NCBI GenBank assembly: GCA_021794205.1
Contig: JAJYRH010000016.1
Coordinates: 1-54,326, forward strand
DNA from: a bacterium
GTDB lineage: Bacteria > Vulcanimicrobiota > Vulcanimicrobiia > Vulcanimicrobiales > Vulcanimicrobiaceae
Length of the DNA stretch: 54,326 nt
Direction of reading: 5' to 3'
Below are positions 1 to 9,112 of this stretch, one piece after another; the stretch's first letter is position 1, and each line of letters begins with the position of its first letter. Below the pieces are notes generated by a model. The model was given only the letters and a program-made list of their open reading frames with translations, was not told where the DNA came from and did no database searches. The position numbers and the translations under genes are program-made.

Positions 1-276
<276 letters not shown>

Positions 277-1020
277 GTGGCCCCATTGAAGCTGCTCGAC
301 GTGCTCGACGTGCTCGACGTGCTCGACGATTTCCGCGACGGTAACGTCGTGGCCCCATTGAAGCAATGAGGCAATCGACGACCTTATCGATGAACGGCTC
401 ATTTCCGCGACGGTAACGTCGTGGCCCCATTGAAGCTTCTGCGTTTTCCGGGGGCGCGTTCGCGCGCGTCTTATTTCCGCGACGGTAACGTCGTGGCCCC
501 ATTGAAGCTTCTGCGTTTTCCGGGGGCGCGTTCGCGCGCGTCTTATTTCCGCGACGGTAACGTCGTGGCCCCATTGAAGCAAAATGAAAATCACGCTCAC
601 CCAGCTCCGCGCAGCAGATTTCCGCGACGGTAACGTCGTGGCCCCATTGAAGCACGACGAGCAAGACGTTCGGGTCTGCCGCGTCGAGATTTCCGCGACG
701 GTAACGTCGTGGCCCCATTGAAGCGGCGGTGTACTAATGGCTGCACGCGAAGCTGCTGCAAAATTTCCGCGACGGTAACGTCGTGGCCCCATTGAAGCCT
801 GCTTACGACGTGCAAAACAGGCAGTTTGTTTGTAATTTCCGCGACGGTAACGTCGTGGCCCCATTGAAGCTGTGCCAAGCGCTGCCGATAGCGCCTCTTT
901 CTCCCCGAATTTCCGCGACGGTAACGTCGTGGCCCTATTGAAGCGGACACGCGTTGGCCGGGACGAGGGCCAGCGATGCTATTTCCGCGACGGTAACGAG
1001 GTCGCGGCCCCAGTGAAGAT
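277..1020 (+). CRISPR. CRISPR array, 36-bp repeats, ten spacers, leader side cut by IS21
   Basis: Full repeats lie at 329-364, 401-436, 473-508, 545-580, 618-653, 689-724, 763-798, 835-870 and 909-944 (the last with one C-to-T change). A 16-base remnant stands at 277-292 and a degenerate final repeat at 981-1020. Spacers are 35-38 bp. The repeat begins ATTTCCGCGACGG and ends in ATTGAAGC. Its centre can fold as an 8-bp stem (CCGCGACG/CGTCGTGG, one G-T) closed by GTAA, a GNRA-type loop. The ATTGAAGC end resembles the 8-nt crRNA 5' handle of many type I and III systems, so I read transcription as rightward. The decayed right-hand repeat agrees, placing the leader on the left, beyond the IS. Spacers at 437-472 and 509-544 are identical. 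No cas gene is in the window, so the type is unknown. Confidence 0.95.
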
Positions 1021-1157
1021 AGGAATGGTGAGCATCGTAAGAGGCGGTGAACTCGAAACCACAGCCGCCGATGCGAAACATCTCTGCCGGAGAAGTACGA
1101 CGGCGCGTCATCGGGGCCGATGGCCGCTAAGTAGGCTCGCGCTGCGTAGCGGCGAAG

Positions 1158-1505
1158 TTACTCTTCCAAGGCAGGGAGCGTTAAGTCAGGTTGGCGGACG
1201 GGGGCTTGGGTGCGTGCGGGAGCGGTATTCGTTGGTTTGGGGTCGTGCATCCGGATGAACCGCGGCGATACGTTCCAGCGCTCACCGTTATCGGTGATGA
1301 CGGTAACGGTCTTGCGGTTGTAGCGTGTCAGGATTCCGCAAATTTTGGCGTGCGCGTCCGTCGAAAAGCTCACACGGTCGCCGATTCGAAAGTTCAACAT
1401 GTGTGCGTGGGCCCGCATGTCGTTCATGAAGCGCAACCGAGCAACGATCTTGTTGTTGAGTTCGATCGATTCTGCTTCGGATAGCCGGTCGATGTCAAAA
1501 CTCAT
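1158..1505 (-). CDS. Small hypothetical protein, 115 aa
   Basis: The protein starts at ATG 1505, 67 bp downstream of the SNF2 helicase stop on the same strand, so the two are probably co-transcribed. It has a helical N-terminus (residues 1-35, rich in Glu, Asn and Met), then a short segment with alternating hydrophobic residues (FRIGDRVSFST, KTVTVITDNGERWNVSP) that looks like a small beta-barrel of the SH3 or KOW kind, and a disordered tail rich in Pro, Thr and Gln. No catalytic motif or membrane segment is visible. I do not recognise the family. The beta segment could bind nucleic acid, but that is a guess. Confidence 0.65.
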   Translation of the reverse strand: MSFDIDRLSEAESIELNNKIVARLRFMNDMRAHAHMLNFRIGDRVSFSTDAHAKICGILTRYNRKTVTVITDNGERWNVSPRFIRMHDPKPTNTAPARTQAPVRQPDLTLPALEE

Positions 1506-1572
1506 CTCGGAACCGCTCCGTAACGGCGATTGCGCCGCGCAGCTTGCAATATAATGTAGCCATATCTTGTCC

Positions 1573-4500
1573 TTACGAAAACAGCCGTTCGATGTCCTCG
1601 GCGCTGATCTCCAATTTTGCAGCGGTATCCTCCAGCAAACCGGCAGCGAGGTCCCCTTTGCGCTGTTGCAGTTCTAAAATTCGCTCCTCGACGGTGCCTT
1701 CCACGATCAGCTTGTAGACAAAAACGTGCCGCGATTGCCCGATGCGATGAGCGCGATCGGTCGCCTGGCGTTCGACGGCTGGGTTCCACCACGGGTCGTA
1801 GTGGATAACGGTATCTGCGGTGGTAAGGTTTAGCCCCGTGCCGCCGGCCTTGAGACTGATAAGAAAGAGCGGCACCTCGCCCGCTTGAAACCGTGCCACG
1901 GGCGTCTCGCGGTCGCGCGTCTCGCCGCGCAATTCTACAAAGGCGATCTCACGCTTCACAAGCTCCGGTTTGATGAGATCCAACATCGATGTGAATTGCG
2001 AGAAGAGCAAAATACGACGGCCGTCCTCCATAAGGCTCTCGAGCATCTCGAGGAGCGTATCGAGCTTTTGAGACTCGCGAACCTCCTGGGCGGCCGCCAT
2101 TTTCAGTAGGCGAGGGTCGCAACAGACCTGCCGCAGCTTCAGGAGCGCATCGAGCAACACGATGCGGCTGCGCGCCAGCCCGCGGCGTGCGACCTCGTCT
2201 GAAACGCGTTTATGCATGGCAATACGAATCGTTTCGTAGAGGTCGCGTTGCGCGCCGCGTAGTTCGATGTGCTGGACGATCTCGGTCTTTTCCGGAAGAT
2301 CCTGCGCTACTTGCTCTTTCGTTCTGCGGAGAAAAAAAGGTTTGATGCGTGCGGCGAGCGCAGCGCGGCGAAGCATATCGCCGTGCTTTTCGATCGGGGT
2401 GCGGAAGATGCGCGAGAAACGCGTGCGATCCGCGAGTAACCCGGGCACGGAAAAAGCATAAATCGACCAAAGCTCCTCGAGGTGGTTCTCGATCGGCGTT
2501 CCGGTGAGCGCGAGGCGCTGCCGAGCACGCAATTGGGCCGCTGCGGCGCCTGCTTTGGCTTTGGGATTCTTAATGGCTTGCGCTTCGTCGAGGACGAGGA
2601 GGGACCATTCGTGTTTCGCGAGCTCCTCGATGTCGCGTGGAAGGAGCGCGTAGGTAGTGAGCACGATCTCGGCCTCCCCGATCGCGGCGAAGCGGTCGCG
2701 GCGATCTGCTCCGGTGAGCGAGAGCACGCGTGCGGGCGGCAAGAAGCGCGCAATCTCCGCTCGCCAATTCGGGATGACGCTCGTGGGCGCCACCACGAGC
2801 ACCGGCGAATCGAGGCGTTTGCTCGTTCGCTCGATCGCGATGTGCGCGAGCACCTGAATCGTTTTCCCGAGGCCCATGTCGTCGGCAAGGACGCCGCCGA
2901 AGCCGTGCTCGCGAAGGGTCTGTAGCCATGCCACACCATTGCGTTGATAGGGGCGAAGTTCGGCTTTGAACGCCTTTGGGATCTTGATGTTGCGTTGCGC
3001 GAACCCCGCCAGCTCGTCGATCGTCTCGCGCAGTGAACGCGCTTGCGACCATCGCAGGGGAATCCCGTCGAGATCGCCGAGCGAGGCAGCACGCACGGCG
3101 GAGACGTTGATGCGACCGTTGCGCGGCGCCTCGTTCGATTCGGCGACGAGCGCTCCGATCGTCGCGAGCATGCGTGCAACGCGATCGGGCGCTAGCGCAA
3201 CGTATTTTCCATCGGGCAGTTTCCCCAGCAACGGTGTGCTGCGTTGGTCGATCGTTTTCGGGTTGGTTGCAATCGTGTAGCCCTCTCGTTCGAGCGCGTC
3301 GAGGAGCACCGGGAGTAGCGAGATGCGTTTCCCCTCAACTTCGATGCCGAGGTCGAGTTCGAACCATTGCGGGCGAACATCTTCGACCACGTCGATAGCC
3401 CATTCGTCGTCTGGCTGAAGGATGGCATAGGGGAAATCGGAGTCGACCTCGACCCTCCAACCCGCGCGGACGAATTCGGGCACGTGAGTGCCGAGAAAGC
3501 GTATCCAGTATCGTTCTTCGTCGTATGAAAAGTGGTAAAGCGAGCGCTCGCGGGCGATCTCGTAGGGCCAGCCGACCGGCGAGAACCCCATTGGAGGAAG
3601 TTGTTTTGTGGCCCACTGTTCGAAGGCGGAGCGGCGTGGCCAGATCGAAACGGCCTCGCCCCGGCTCGTTCGTATGTCGCGTTGCGCCTCCCCGGGGGCG
3701 ACGAGCCGCTCCCCGTATTGAAAGCGAAGTTCGGCTGCGGCGCGCGCTGGTGCCCGGTACGTCCCGTTCCGTGCGGAAGCCAGAAGAAAGAGACGCAGCA
3801 CGGGGACGGGGTCGGCATCGATGGTTTGAACCTCGACGCTCGCCGTCGGCGGCTCGATCCCGGCCCCTGAGAAGACGTGCCGGAGCGAGACGTGCGCGCG
3901 CTCCGCCTGCGCCGGAGAGAGTGCCGGGGATGCGGCCACGAGGGCCGCTATCTCCGGCGTTGCATCGATCTGCGCGGGTCCGGCGACGCCGCGCTCCGGG
4001 TCGACATACCAGAGTGGGACGCTCGGAAGCAATACTGAGGTTGGGTGCCCTTTCAGGCGCGCGCGCTGCCGTCCGTCGTTATCGAGGCTCCAGGCGATAC
4101 TGCTCTGCACGATAGGGTCGTATTGCAGGGTGGAGTTTTTCAGCGATTGCCAATGCGTTCGGCGCGTGCGAATCAGAAGATCGAGGAGCATGCCGAGCAT
4201 CGTTCCCGAGAGGCCGAAGCCGGTATGATCTGCGACGCCGGCGGCGTGGGCGAGGCGCCCGATCGTGCGATCCATCGGAACGAGAGCCTTGTGGGTGCCA
4301 GCCGAGAGATTGTGGAGCGCATAGTCGCTCGACCTGCCGAACGAGCCGCTCTTTCGAATCGGAACGAGAAGAGCCTGTAGCACGAATTTCGGAGCCCACG
4401 GCGCGAAGCGTAGATCGATCGTGTAGCGGAGATGCTCTCGCGACTCGATATCCTCATGACGGCGCGCTCGCTCGTGCTGCTCGGAGAGCTCCCGCATCCA

Positions 4501-4848
4501 CATGTCGGCTGCGCCGTCGCCTTCATCGCTCGGCGCCGGGATTGTCTCGGTTTGTCGGCTCCGCGCGCGAGCGTCTTCTGCGATTGCAAGAGCAACCGCG
4601 ACGACGTGCTTGCAATTTCGCGCCATCGGGCACGAACAGGTTCCAGCGAGCGCGGAGCGCCGGCTAGCGTCGCTTCGATCGATGTGAACGGTATAGGGAG
4701 CCCCTCGCGATCCCTGGACGAACCCCGTTGCGTGCGTCTCCCGGGTGATTGTGACGTGGAGCACGCGCCCCGCCTTGAAATACCGATATCCGCGGTCGAA
4801 TGTCCGGTCGTCGAAGGTGCGCGCGATCTCGTCGAAATCGAGTTCCAT
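1573..4848 (-). CDS. SWIM zinc-finger SNF2-family helicase/ATPase
   Basis: A 1091-residue Swi2/Snf2 ATPase that would move along double-stranded DNA or remodel DNA-protein complexes. The N-terminus holds a SWIM zinc finger (C71, C73, C79, H81; CSCPMARNCKH). The C-terminal half carries the helicase core: Walker A near residue 656 (DDMGLGKT), the DEAQ box near 754 (LVLDEAQAIKNP), LTGTPIENHLEELWS, LRRTKEQV, LLFSQFTSML, GGTGLNL and the last motif RAHRIGQ near 1034. Residues between the finger and the core are the variable SNF2-associated region. I chose ATG 4848 over the further-upstream open frame because the extra 99 residues are unlike any SWIM N-terminus and overlap the divergent gene. Bacterial members are common and mostly unassigned. 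Some sit in defence islands, and the nearby CRISPR array makes that worth noting but proves nothing. Confidence 0.92.
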   Translation of the reverse strand: MELDFDEIARTFDDRTFDRGYRYFKAGRVLHVTITRETHATGFVQGSRGAPYTVHIDRSDASRRSALAGTCSCPMARNCKHVVAVALAIAEDARARSRQTETIPAPSDEGDGAADMWMRELSEQHERARRHEDIESREHLRYTIDLRFAPWAPKFVLQALLVPIRKSGSFGRSSDYALHNLSAGTHKALVPMDRTIGRLAHAAGVADHTGFGLSGTMLGMLLDLLIRTRRTHWQSLKNSTLQYDPIVQSSIAWSLDNDGRQRARLKGHPTSVLLPSVPLWYVDPERGVAGPAQIDATPEIAALVAASPALSPAQAERAHVSLRHVFSGAGIEPPTASVEVQTIDADPVPVLRLFLLASARNGTYRAPARAAAELRFQYGERLVAPGEAQRDIRTSRGEAVSIWPRRSAFEQWATKQLPPMGFSPVGWPYEIARERSLYHFSYDEERYWIRFLGTHVPEFVRAGWRVEVDSDFPYAILQPDDEWAIDVVEDVRPQWFELDLGIEVEGKRISLLPVLLDALEREGYTIATNPKTIDQRSTPLLGKLPDGKYVALAPDRVARMLATIGALVAESNEAPRNGRINVSAVRAASLGDLDGIPLRWSQARSLRETIDELAGFAQRNIKIPKAFKAELRPYQRNGVAWLQTLREHGFGGVLADDMGLGKTIQVLAHIAIERTSKRLDSPVLVVAPTSVIPNWRAEIARFLPPARVLSLTGADRRDRFAAIGEAEIVLTTYALLPRDIEELAKHEWSLLVLDEAQAIKNPKAKAGAAAAQLRARQRLALTGTPIENHLEELWSIYAFSVPGLLADRTRFSRIFRTPIEKHGDMLRRAALAARIKPFFLRRTKEQVAQDLPEKTEIVQHIELRGAQRDLYETIRIAMHKRVSDEVARRGLARSRIVLLDALLKLRQVCCDPRLLKMAAAQEVRESQKLDTLLEMLESLMEDGRRILLFSQFTSMLDLIKPELVKREIAFVELRGETRDRETPVARFQAGEVPLFLISLKAGGTGLNLTTADTVIHYDPWWNPAVERQATDRAHRIGQSRHVFVYKLIVEGTVEERILELQQRKGDLAAGLLEDTAAKLEISAEDIERLFS

Positions 4849-4988
4849 TCCACTACTATCCGCCGAGGAGGTGCGGCTTATCCCCGAGCAAGCGACGCGC
4901 ATCTTCGCTGTCGCTGGTGCGTTGACCCTCGTCGCCGGCAGATCCTCGGTTGCGAGGAACCCGCAGCATCCAGGCGAAGCGCGCAGAG

Positions 4989-6794
4989 ATGATCGGCGAT
5001 CGAGTCGGTTGGAATAGAACCGTCCCGCTAACGCGAACCGTATTGCGGGTTCGCGTCCATACGGCGGAATCGGCAGGCGCCTTTCGGCGAGCCTGCGAGG
5101 TCGCACGCGAGTGGCTCGGCGGGCTGGCGGGTCGGCACGATACACCGGTTCTCGGCGAGGGCGGTGCCCTGCCGGGTGGCGCCGCGAAAGCCTTTCACGC
5201 TCGAGAGGTACGGCGGGGGCGGACGTTGTCGAGCCTGCTGGCAGAGTATCGGCACGGCGACGCCCACGCTCCCAACCGGCTCTGGCACGGACAGCTCAGC
5301 GTGAGCCCGCATGCCGAGCACGGCGGTGACGCGGCCGTCGTCGATCTCTCGCTCCGTCTCACCTATCGCAGCGACGACGCGCTCGATCTCTATCCGCCAA
5401 CGCTCTTCCGCGCCCTGATCGATCGCGTCGGGCTCGTCGACGGCGCGCCGCTTACCACCGCACTCTGGCGCGTCGAATTGGGTGATCTCGCCACGCTCGT
5501 CGCGGAGGTCGAGCGCCCGGAGCGGCGCCACCCGGTGCTCTTGCTCAGCGAGCCGCTCGTCGTCGATGCCGCGGAGCTCGCCGAAAAACTCGCCGGCATC
5601 GCGCGCGTGGTCGCGCTATCCGACGAAGCCGGTTGGAGCCTGACGCATCGGTTTGGTCGGCACGCATCGGCGTTCGGCGGTTTCGCGCGTCTCTTTCCGG
5701 CACGTAGTTCGTTCGCCGAGCCGAAGAACAGCATCGGCATGAATTCGCAGCGGCTGCTCGGCGTTCCCGAGGTGCCGGGCGCACCGGCGGGAGATCGCTT
5801 CGCGCGCCGGTTGCGCACGGCCGTACTCGATGCGAATACCTATCGCTTCGAAACCCGTCCGGTCTTGCGCTGGGAAGAAGTGCGTGGCACGGAGAGGGCC
5901 GCGCCCTTGGCCGAAGGCACTCCGGCGCCTGCGGTCGCCGAACGCGCCGACGAATGGAGCGCGCGCGTTACCGAACTCGAAAACGAACTCAACGGGTTGC
6001 GCGAAGAAATCGCCAGAGTGCGCAACGAGGGCGAGCAGTATTTTTCAAATTGGGATGAAAGTGATCGAGAGATCAAAGCGCTGCGGAGGGAGCTCGAGCG
6101 GAGCCTCTATCTCTCTCTCGATGAATTTTCCGACGACGAGCGCGTGGAGCTTCGAAAAATGTTTGCCGCAACCGAGCTGCTCGCCGAGCATTTCAGGCGC
6201 GAGGGGGAGATGCGCGATCGGGCCTTCGAAGCCGAAGACCTCGCCGAACGCTTTCGTTCGCGGCTCTACGACGAAACCGCGCGCGTTGCAGACCGTACGC
6301 CCTTAGGAAATGACGATCTGGTGCGGTGCCCGGTCGATTGGCGCGATTATGCCGCGCTCGATCGTTGGCGCGAGCAGAGCTTCGGAACGCGCATGCTTTT
6401 CCACCCGCGCGTCGAGGAGCGCCTCGCCGCCGGACGGCTGAGCGACGACGGCGCGGTCGCGCTCTTTACGATCCTGCGGGCGCTCGGCGGGCCGTTCGTC
6501 GATATGCGCCGCTGCATCCCCGGCGCGCGAGAGCTCTGGCAAAATGCCGTGCGGGGGTTCGTGGTGCGCAAAGCAATCACGGCGATCGGGCTCGGGCGCG
6601 TCGCGGCCGAGCAGTACGATTGCACGTATGAAGGCCGCACCATTCGCGGCGACGACCAGTGGCACGTTCGCCAAGGCGGCGTCGATTTCGAAGGGCGCCA
6701 CGCGTGCGTCTATTACGTGTGGCTGGAATCCCCCGGCGCGGTGATGATTACATCGATGCCGCGCCACCTCGACACCGCAAACTCCTATACCTAG
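4989..6794 (+). CDS. Unknown 601-aa protein with central coiled coil
   Basis: Divergent from the SNF2 helicase, with about 140 bp between the two starts. ATG 4989 is used because it precedes the first conserved-looking stretch; an in-frame ATG at 4950 is possible. Residues 1-300 are a mixed alpha/beta region with no motif I know. Residues about 320-380 form a charged coiled coil (ELENELNGLREEIARVRNEG). The C-terminal 200 residues are compact and end in VYYVWLESPGAVMI and RHLDTANSYT. There is no signal peptide, membrane helix or nuclease signature, so it should be cytoplasmic. Divergent placement beside an ATPase and near a CRISPR array is compatible with a two-gene accessory or defence module, but I cannot assign a role. 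Confidence 0.75.
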   Translation: MIGDRVGWNRTVPLTRTVLRVRVHTAESAGAFRRACEVAREWLGGLAGRHDTPVLGEGGALPGGAAKAFHAREVRRGRTLSSLLAEYRHGDAHAPNRLWHGQLSVSPHAEHGGDAAVVDLSLRLTYRSDDALDLYPPTLFRALIDRVGLVDGAPLTTALWRVELGDLATLVAEVERPERRHPVLLLSEPLVVDAAELAEKLAGIARVVALSDEAGWSLTHRFGRHASAFGGFARLFPARSSFAEPKNSIGMNSQRLLGVPEVPGAPAGDRFARRLRTAVLDANTYRFETRPVLRWEEVRGTERAAPLAEGTPAPAVAERADEWSARVTELENELNGLREEIARVRNEGEQYFSNWDESDREIKALRRELERSLYLSLDEFSDDERVELRKMFAATELLAEHFRREGEMRDRAFEAEDLAERFRSRLYDETARVADRTPLGNDDLVRCPVDWRDYAALDRWREQSFGTRMLFHPRVEERLAAGRLSDDGAVALFTILRALGGPFVDMRRCIPGARELWQNAVRGFVVRKAITAIGLGRVAAEQYDCTYEGRTIRGDDQWHVRQGGVDFEGRHACVYYVWLESPGAVMITSMPRHLDTANSYT

Positions 6795-6922
6795 CGCGGA
6801 CCTAGATCGCGCTGGCTACGTCGGTTTGCGCGAAATCGTCGCCTTTATATGCTACGGCTCTGCGGTTCCCGTCGCGAGCGCGTAGGCAAAGCAATCGTGG
6901 GACCGCCATGAGGGAGCGCGCC

Positions 6923-7069
6923 CCTCGATACGCGCTTCGCGCTACTCGGGGTGACACTGCGGTTACTCGGGGTGACACTGCGGTTACTCGGGGTGACACT
7001 GCGTGCTACTCGGGGTGACACTGCGGTTACTCGGGGTGACACTGCCGCTACTCGGGGTGACACTGCGGC
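6923..7069 (+). repeat. Hairpin-led tandem repeat (TCGATAC / TACTCGGGGTGACA family)
   Basis: Sits between convergent gene ends. It opens with CCTCGATAC, then a small hairpin GCGC-TTC-GCGC (6932-6942), then TACTCGGGGTGACACTGCGG. That unit recurs six times at 6943, 6964, 6985, 7007, 7028 and 7049 (spacing 21, 21, 22, 21, 21) up to the stop codon of the nuclease gene. The same family occurs at 13043-13500 and 54119-54195. Confidence 0.9.
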
Positions 7070-7070
7070 T

Positions 7071-8429
7071 TTACACCGTAACCGTCGTGCCGCGCATCGC
7101 GACCTGCGCGCTCCACTTGAGATCCTGGCGCACGTCGGCCGCGAGTGCCGCCGCCGATGCCGGTTCGCCGTGCACCGCATAGAAGCGCGGCGTTCCCGTG
7201 CAGGTTTGCAGCCACCGGAGTAGCCCGCTCCGATCGGCGTGAGCGCTGAAACCCTTGAGCGCGATAATCTCCGCTCGAACCGGCAGCGCATCGCCGTAGA
7301 TGCGTACGGTTTTCGCCCCGTGCTCGAGCAGGTTTCCCAAGGTGCCGACGCTCTGATATCCGCAGAGCACGATCGTCGCGCGCGGATCGCTGAGGTGATT
7401 GTGCAGGTGGTGCAGGATGCGCCCGCCGCTCGCCATTCCGCTCGCCGAGATCACGACGAAATTGCCCGGCATCGCGTTGAGCGCCTTCGATTCATCGGTC
7501 GTGCGGTGTTCGGTGAAATGATGGATCCCAAACGGCGTGCTCGGGCTGTCGCCGGCCACCTCGCGATGTTCGCCGCCGAAACGTTCGAAGACCGCATCGA
7601 CTTTCTCGGCCATCGGGCTATCGAGATGAATCGCGAGATTGGCGATCGCGGGATCTTGGTGCTGTAATTGTGCGATGGCATAGAGCATATCTTGCGTGCG
7701 CTCCACGGCAAATGCGGGGATCACAATTGCGCCGCCGCGAGCGATTCCCGCTCGCAGTGCATCGCCGAGCGCGCTGATGCTCTCCGCCGGGTGCTCGCGG
7801 TCGCCGTAGGTCGATTCGCAGCAAATGATATCGGCGGCGCCGATCGGCGACGGGTCGGCGAGTAACGGACGGCCGTAGCGCCCGAGGTCTCCCGAGAACA
7901 CGACCTGCTTCCCGTCGATATCGAAATGCACGAATGCCGAGCCTAAAATGTGCCCGGCATTGCTATAACGCGCCGTGCAGATGCCGGCGACCGAGAAGGT
8001 TTTTTCGTATTCGACCGTCTCGATCTTGCGCAGGGTGCGCGCCACGTCGCGTTCGTCGTAAAAGGGCGGCGTCGCATGCGGGCGTTCGTGTGCGTGCCCG
8101 CGTTCGCTGAGCTCTTGTTGCAGGTGCGCCGCATCTTCGAGCACGATCTCGGCGATCGCCGCGGTCGCCGGCGTGCAATAGATCGGTCCGTCGAAACCGT
8201 CCTTGACGAGCTTGGGCAGGTAGCCGGTGTGGTCGAGATGCCCGTGCGTAATCACCACCGCATCGATCTCTTCGGCATCGACGGGGATCTTCGCATCGTT
8301 GAGCGCGCGCACGTCGGCGGTGCCCTGAAAGAGCCCGCAATCGACGAAAAAGCGCTTCCCGCCGATCGTGACGAGATGTTTGCTGCCGGTGACGGTTCCC
8401 GCCGCCCCGACGAAGGTGATCTCAGCCAC
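7071..8429 (-). CDS. MBL-fold beta-CASP RNA/DNA nuclease
   Basis: A 452-residue metallo-beta-lactamase-fold hydrolase of the CPSF/RNA-processing exonuclease group. The zinc motif is H62-x-H64-x-D66-H67 (THGHLDHTGY), followed by AGHILGSAF, SGDLGRYGRPLL, the beta-CASP segment (STYGDREHP, VIPAFAVERTQ, DSPMA) and the late histidine in FSAHADRSGLLRWL. Length is typical for the family. Such enzymes cut or trim RNA in the cytoplasm. The start overlaps the end of the upstream LOG-family gene by 8 bp, so the two should be translated together. The stop codon abuts the tandem repeat at 6923-7069. Confidence 0.92.
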   Translation of the reverse strand: MAEITFVGAAGTVTGSKHLVTIGGKRFFVDCGLFQGTADVRALNDAKIPVDAEEIDAVVITHGHLDHTGYLPKLVKDGFDGPIYCTPATAAIAEIVLEDAAHLQQELSERGHAHERPHATPPFYDERDVARTLRKIETVEYEKTFSVAGICTARYSNAGHILGSAFVHFDIDGKQVVFSGDLGRYGRPLLADPSPIGAADIICCESTYGDREHPAESISALGDALRAGIARGGAIVIPAFAVERTQDMLYAIAQLQHQDPAIANLAIHLDSPMAEKVDAVFERFGGEHREVAGDSPSTPFGIHHFTEHRTTDESKALNAMPGNFVVISASGMASGGRILHHLHNHLSDPRATIVLCGYQSVGTLGNLLEHGAKTVRIYGDALPVRAEIIALKGFSAHADRSGLLRWLQTCTGTPRFYAVHGEPASAAALAADVRQDLKWSAQVAMRGTTVTV

Positions 8430-9036
8430 GGGCTTCCTCCAAATTGCGATGCGTCGGCGCGAACGTGCCGGTGCGATTGAACGCGACCGAGCTCGGGAGC
8501 GATTCCTTCCGGTAATAATCGAGGCAAGCGTCGACGAGTTTCTCGGGGTCGGAGTTGGTGATAATCGTCGAACCCGTCTCTTTTTTCACCAGCCCGGCGA
8601 TCTTTGGTAACTCGTTGGAGATACCGCCGGAATCGGTGAGGATGCCGATGAGTTTGCCTTCGTCGTACGCGATGCAAAACTCGCCGAGCGTTCCGCTCCG
8701 TCCGCCGACGAAGAGCACGAAATCCGAGCTGTGAATGTTGTGCGTTTCGCGCCCCATCAAGCCCGAGCCGGTAAAGACCATCGCCGTGTACGGCTGCAAC
8801 GGCGAGCCGTAGACGTTGACGTGCTCTTCGCGCGAGAGCGCCGGCGAGACGCCGAGGCTCGCGCCGCCCTCTTCGTTCGCGCCGAGCGTCGCCGCATGCG
8901 GAAGCCCCGGGCAGGCGCCGGTGACGATGGTGCAACCGCGCTGCGCGATCCGCCTCCCTAATCGCCGCGCGCGATCGAGTTGTTCGGCGGTAAGAATGCC
9001 GCCCGCGGAGCCCATAACCCCGATCTGTATCTTCAT
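8422..9036 (-). CDS. LOG-family (TIGR00725-like) Rossmann protein
   Basis: A 204-residue protein with the SLOG/LOG Rossmann fold: IGVMGSAGG at the N-terminus, IVTGACPGLPHAA, and the nucleotide-binding GGRSGTLGEF at 111-120, a variant of the GGGxGTxxE motif. Relatives include cytokinin-activating phosphoribohydrolases and proteins of unknown role once called lysine decarboxylases. The TIGR00725-like subgroup has no settled function; nucleotide or nucleotide-derivative binding is likely. It is the first gene of a two-gene minus-strand operon with the beta-CASP nuclease, with 8-bp overlap. ATG 9036 is the family-like start; the open frame continues upstream but overlaps the divergent ETF-QO gene. 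Confidence 0.85.
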   Translation of the reverse strand: MKIQIGVMGSAGGILTAEQLDRARRLGRRIAQRGCTIVTGACPGLPHAATLGANEEGGASLGVSPALSREEHVNVYGSPLQPYTAMVFTGSGLMGRETHNIHSSDFVLFVGGRSGTLGEFCIAYDEGKLIGILTDSGGISNELPKIAGLVKKETGSTIITNSDPEKLVDACLDYYRKESLPSSVAFNRTGTFAPTHRNLEEARG

Positions 9037-9112
9037 GCTCCCCCCGGTACTCGGCGGCGCCCGCGCGTACCTATGCGTTCTCAGTCTTCGAGGCAAGAGT
9101 AGGGAGAGCACG

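Noticed and set aside
4849-5145. N-terminal extension of the SNF2 helicase
   Set aside because: No family similarity, Arg-rich out-of-frame look, and overlap with the divergent gene. ATG 4848 gives a normal SWIM start.
8816-9112. Upstream extension of ETF-QO
   Set aside because: Overlaps the LOG-family gene on the other strand; ATG 9113 has a good Shine-Dalgarno and the family length.
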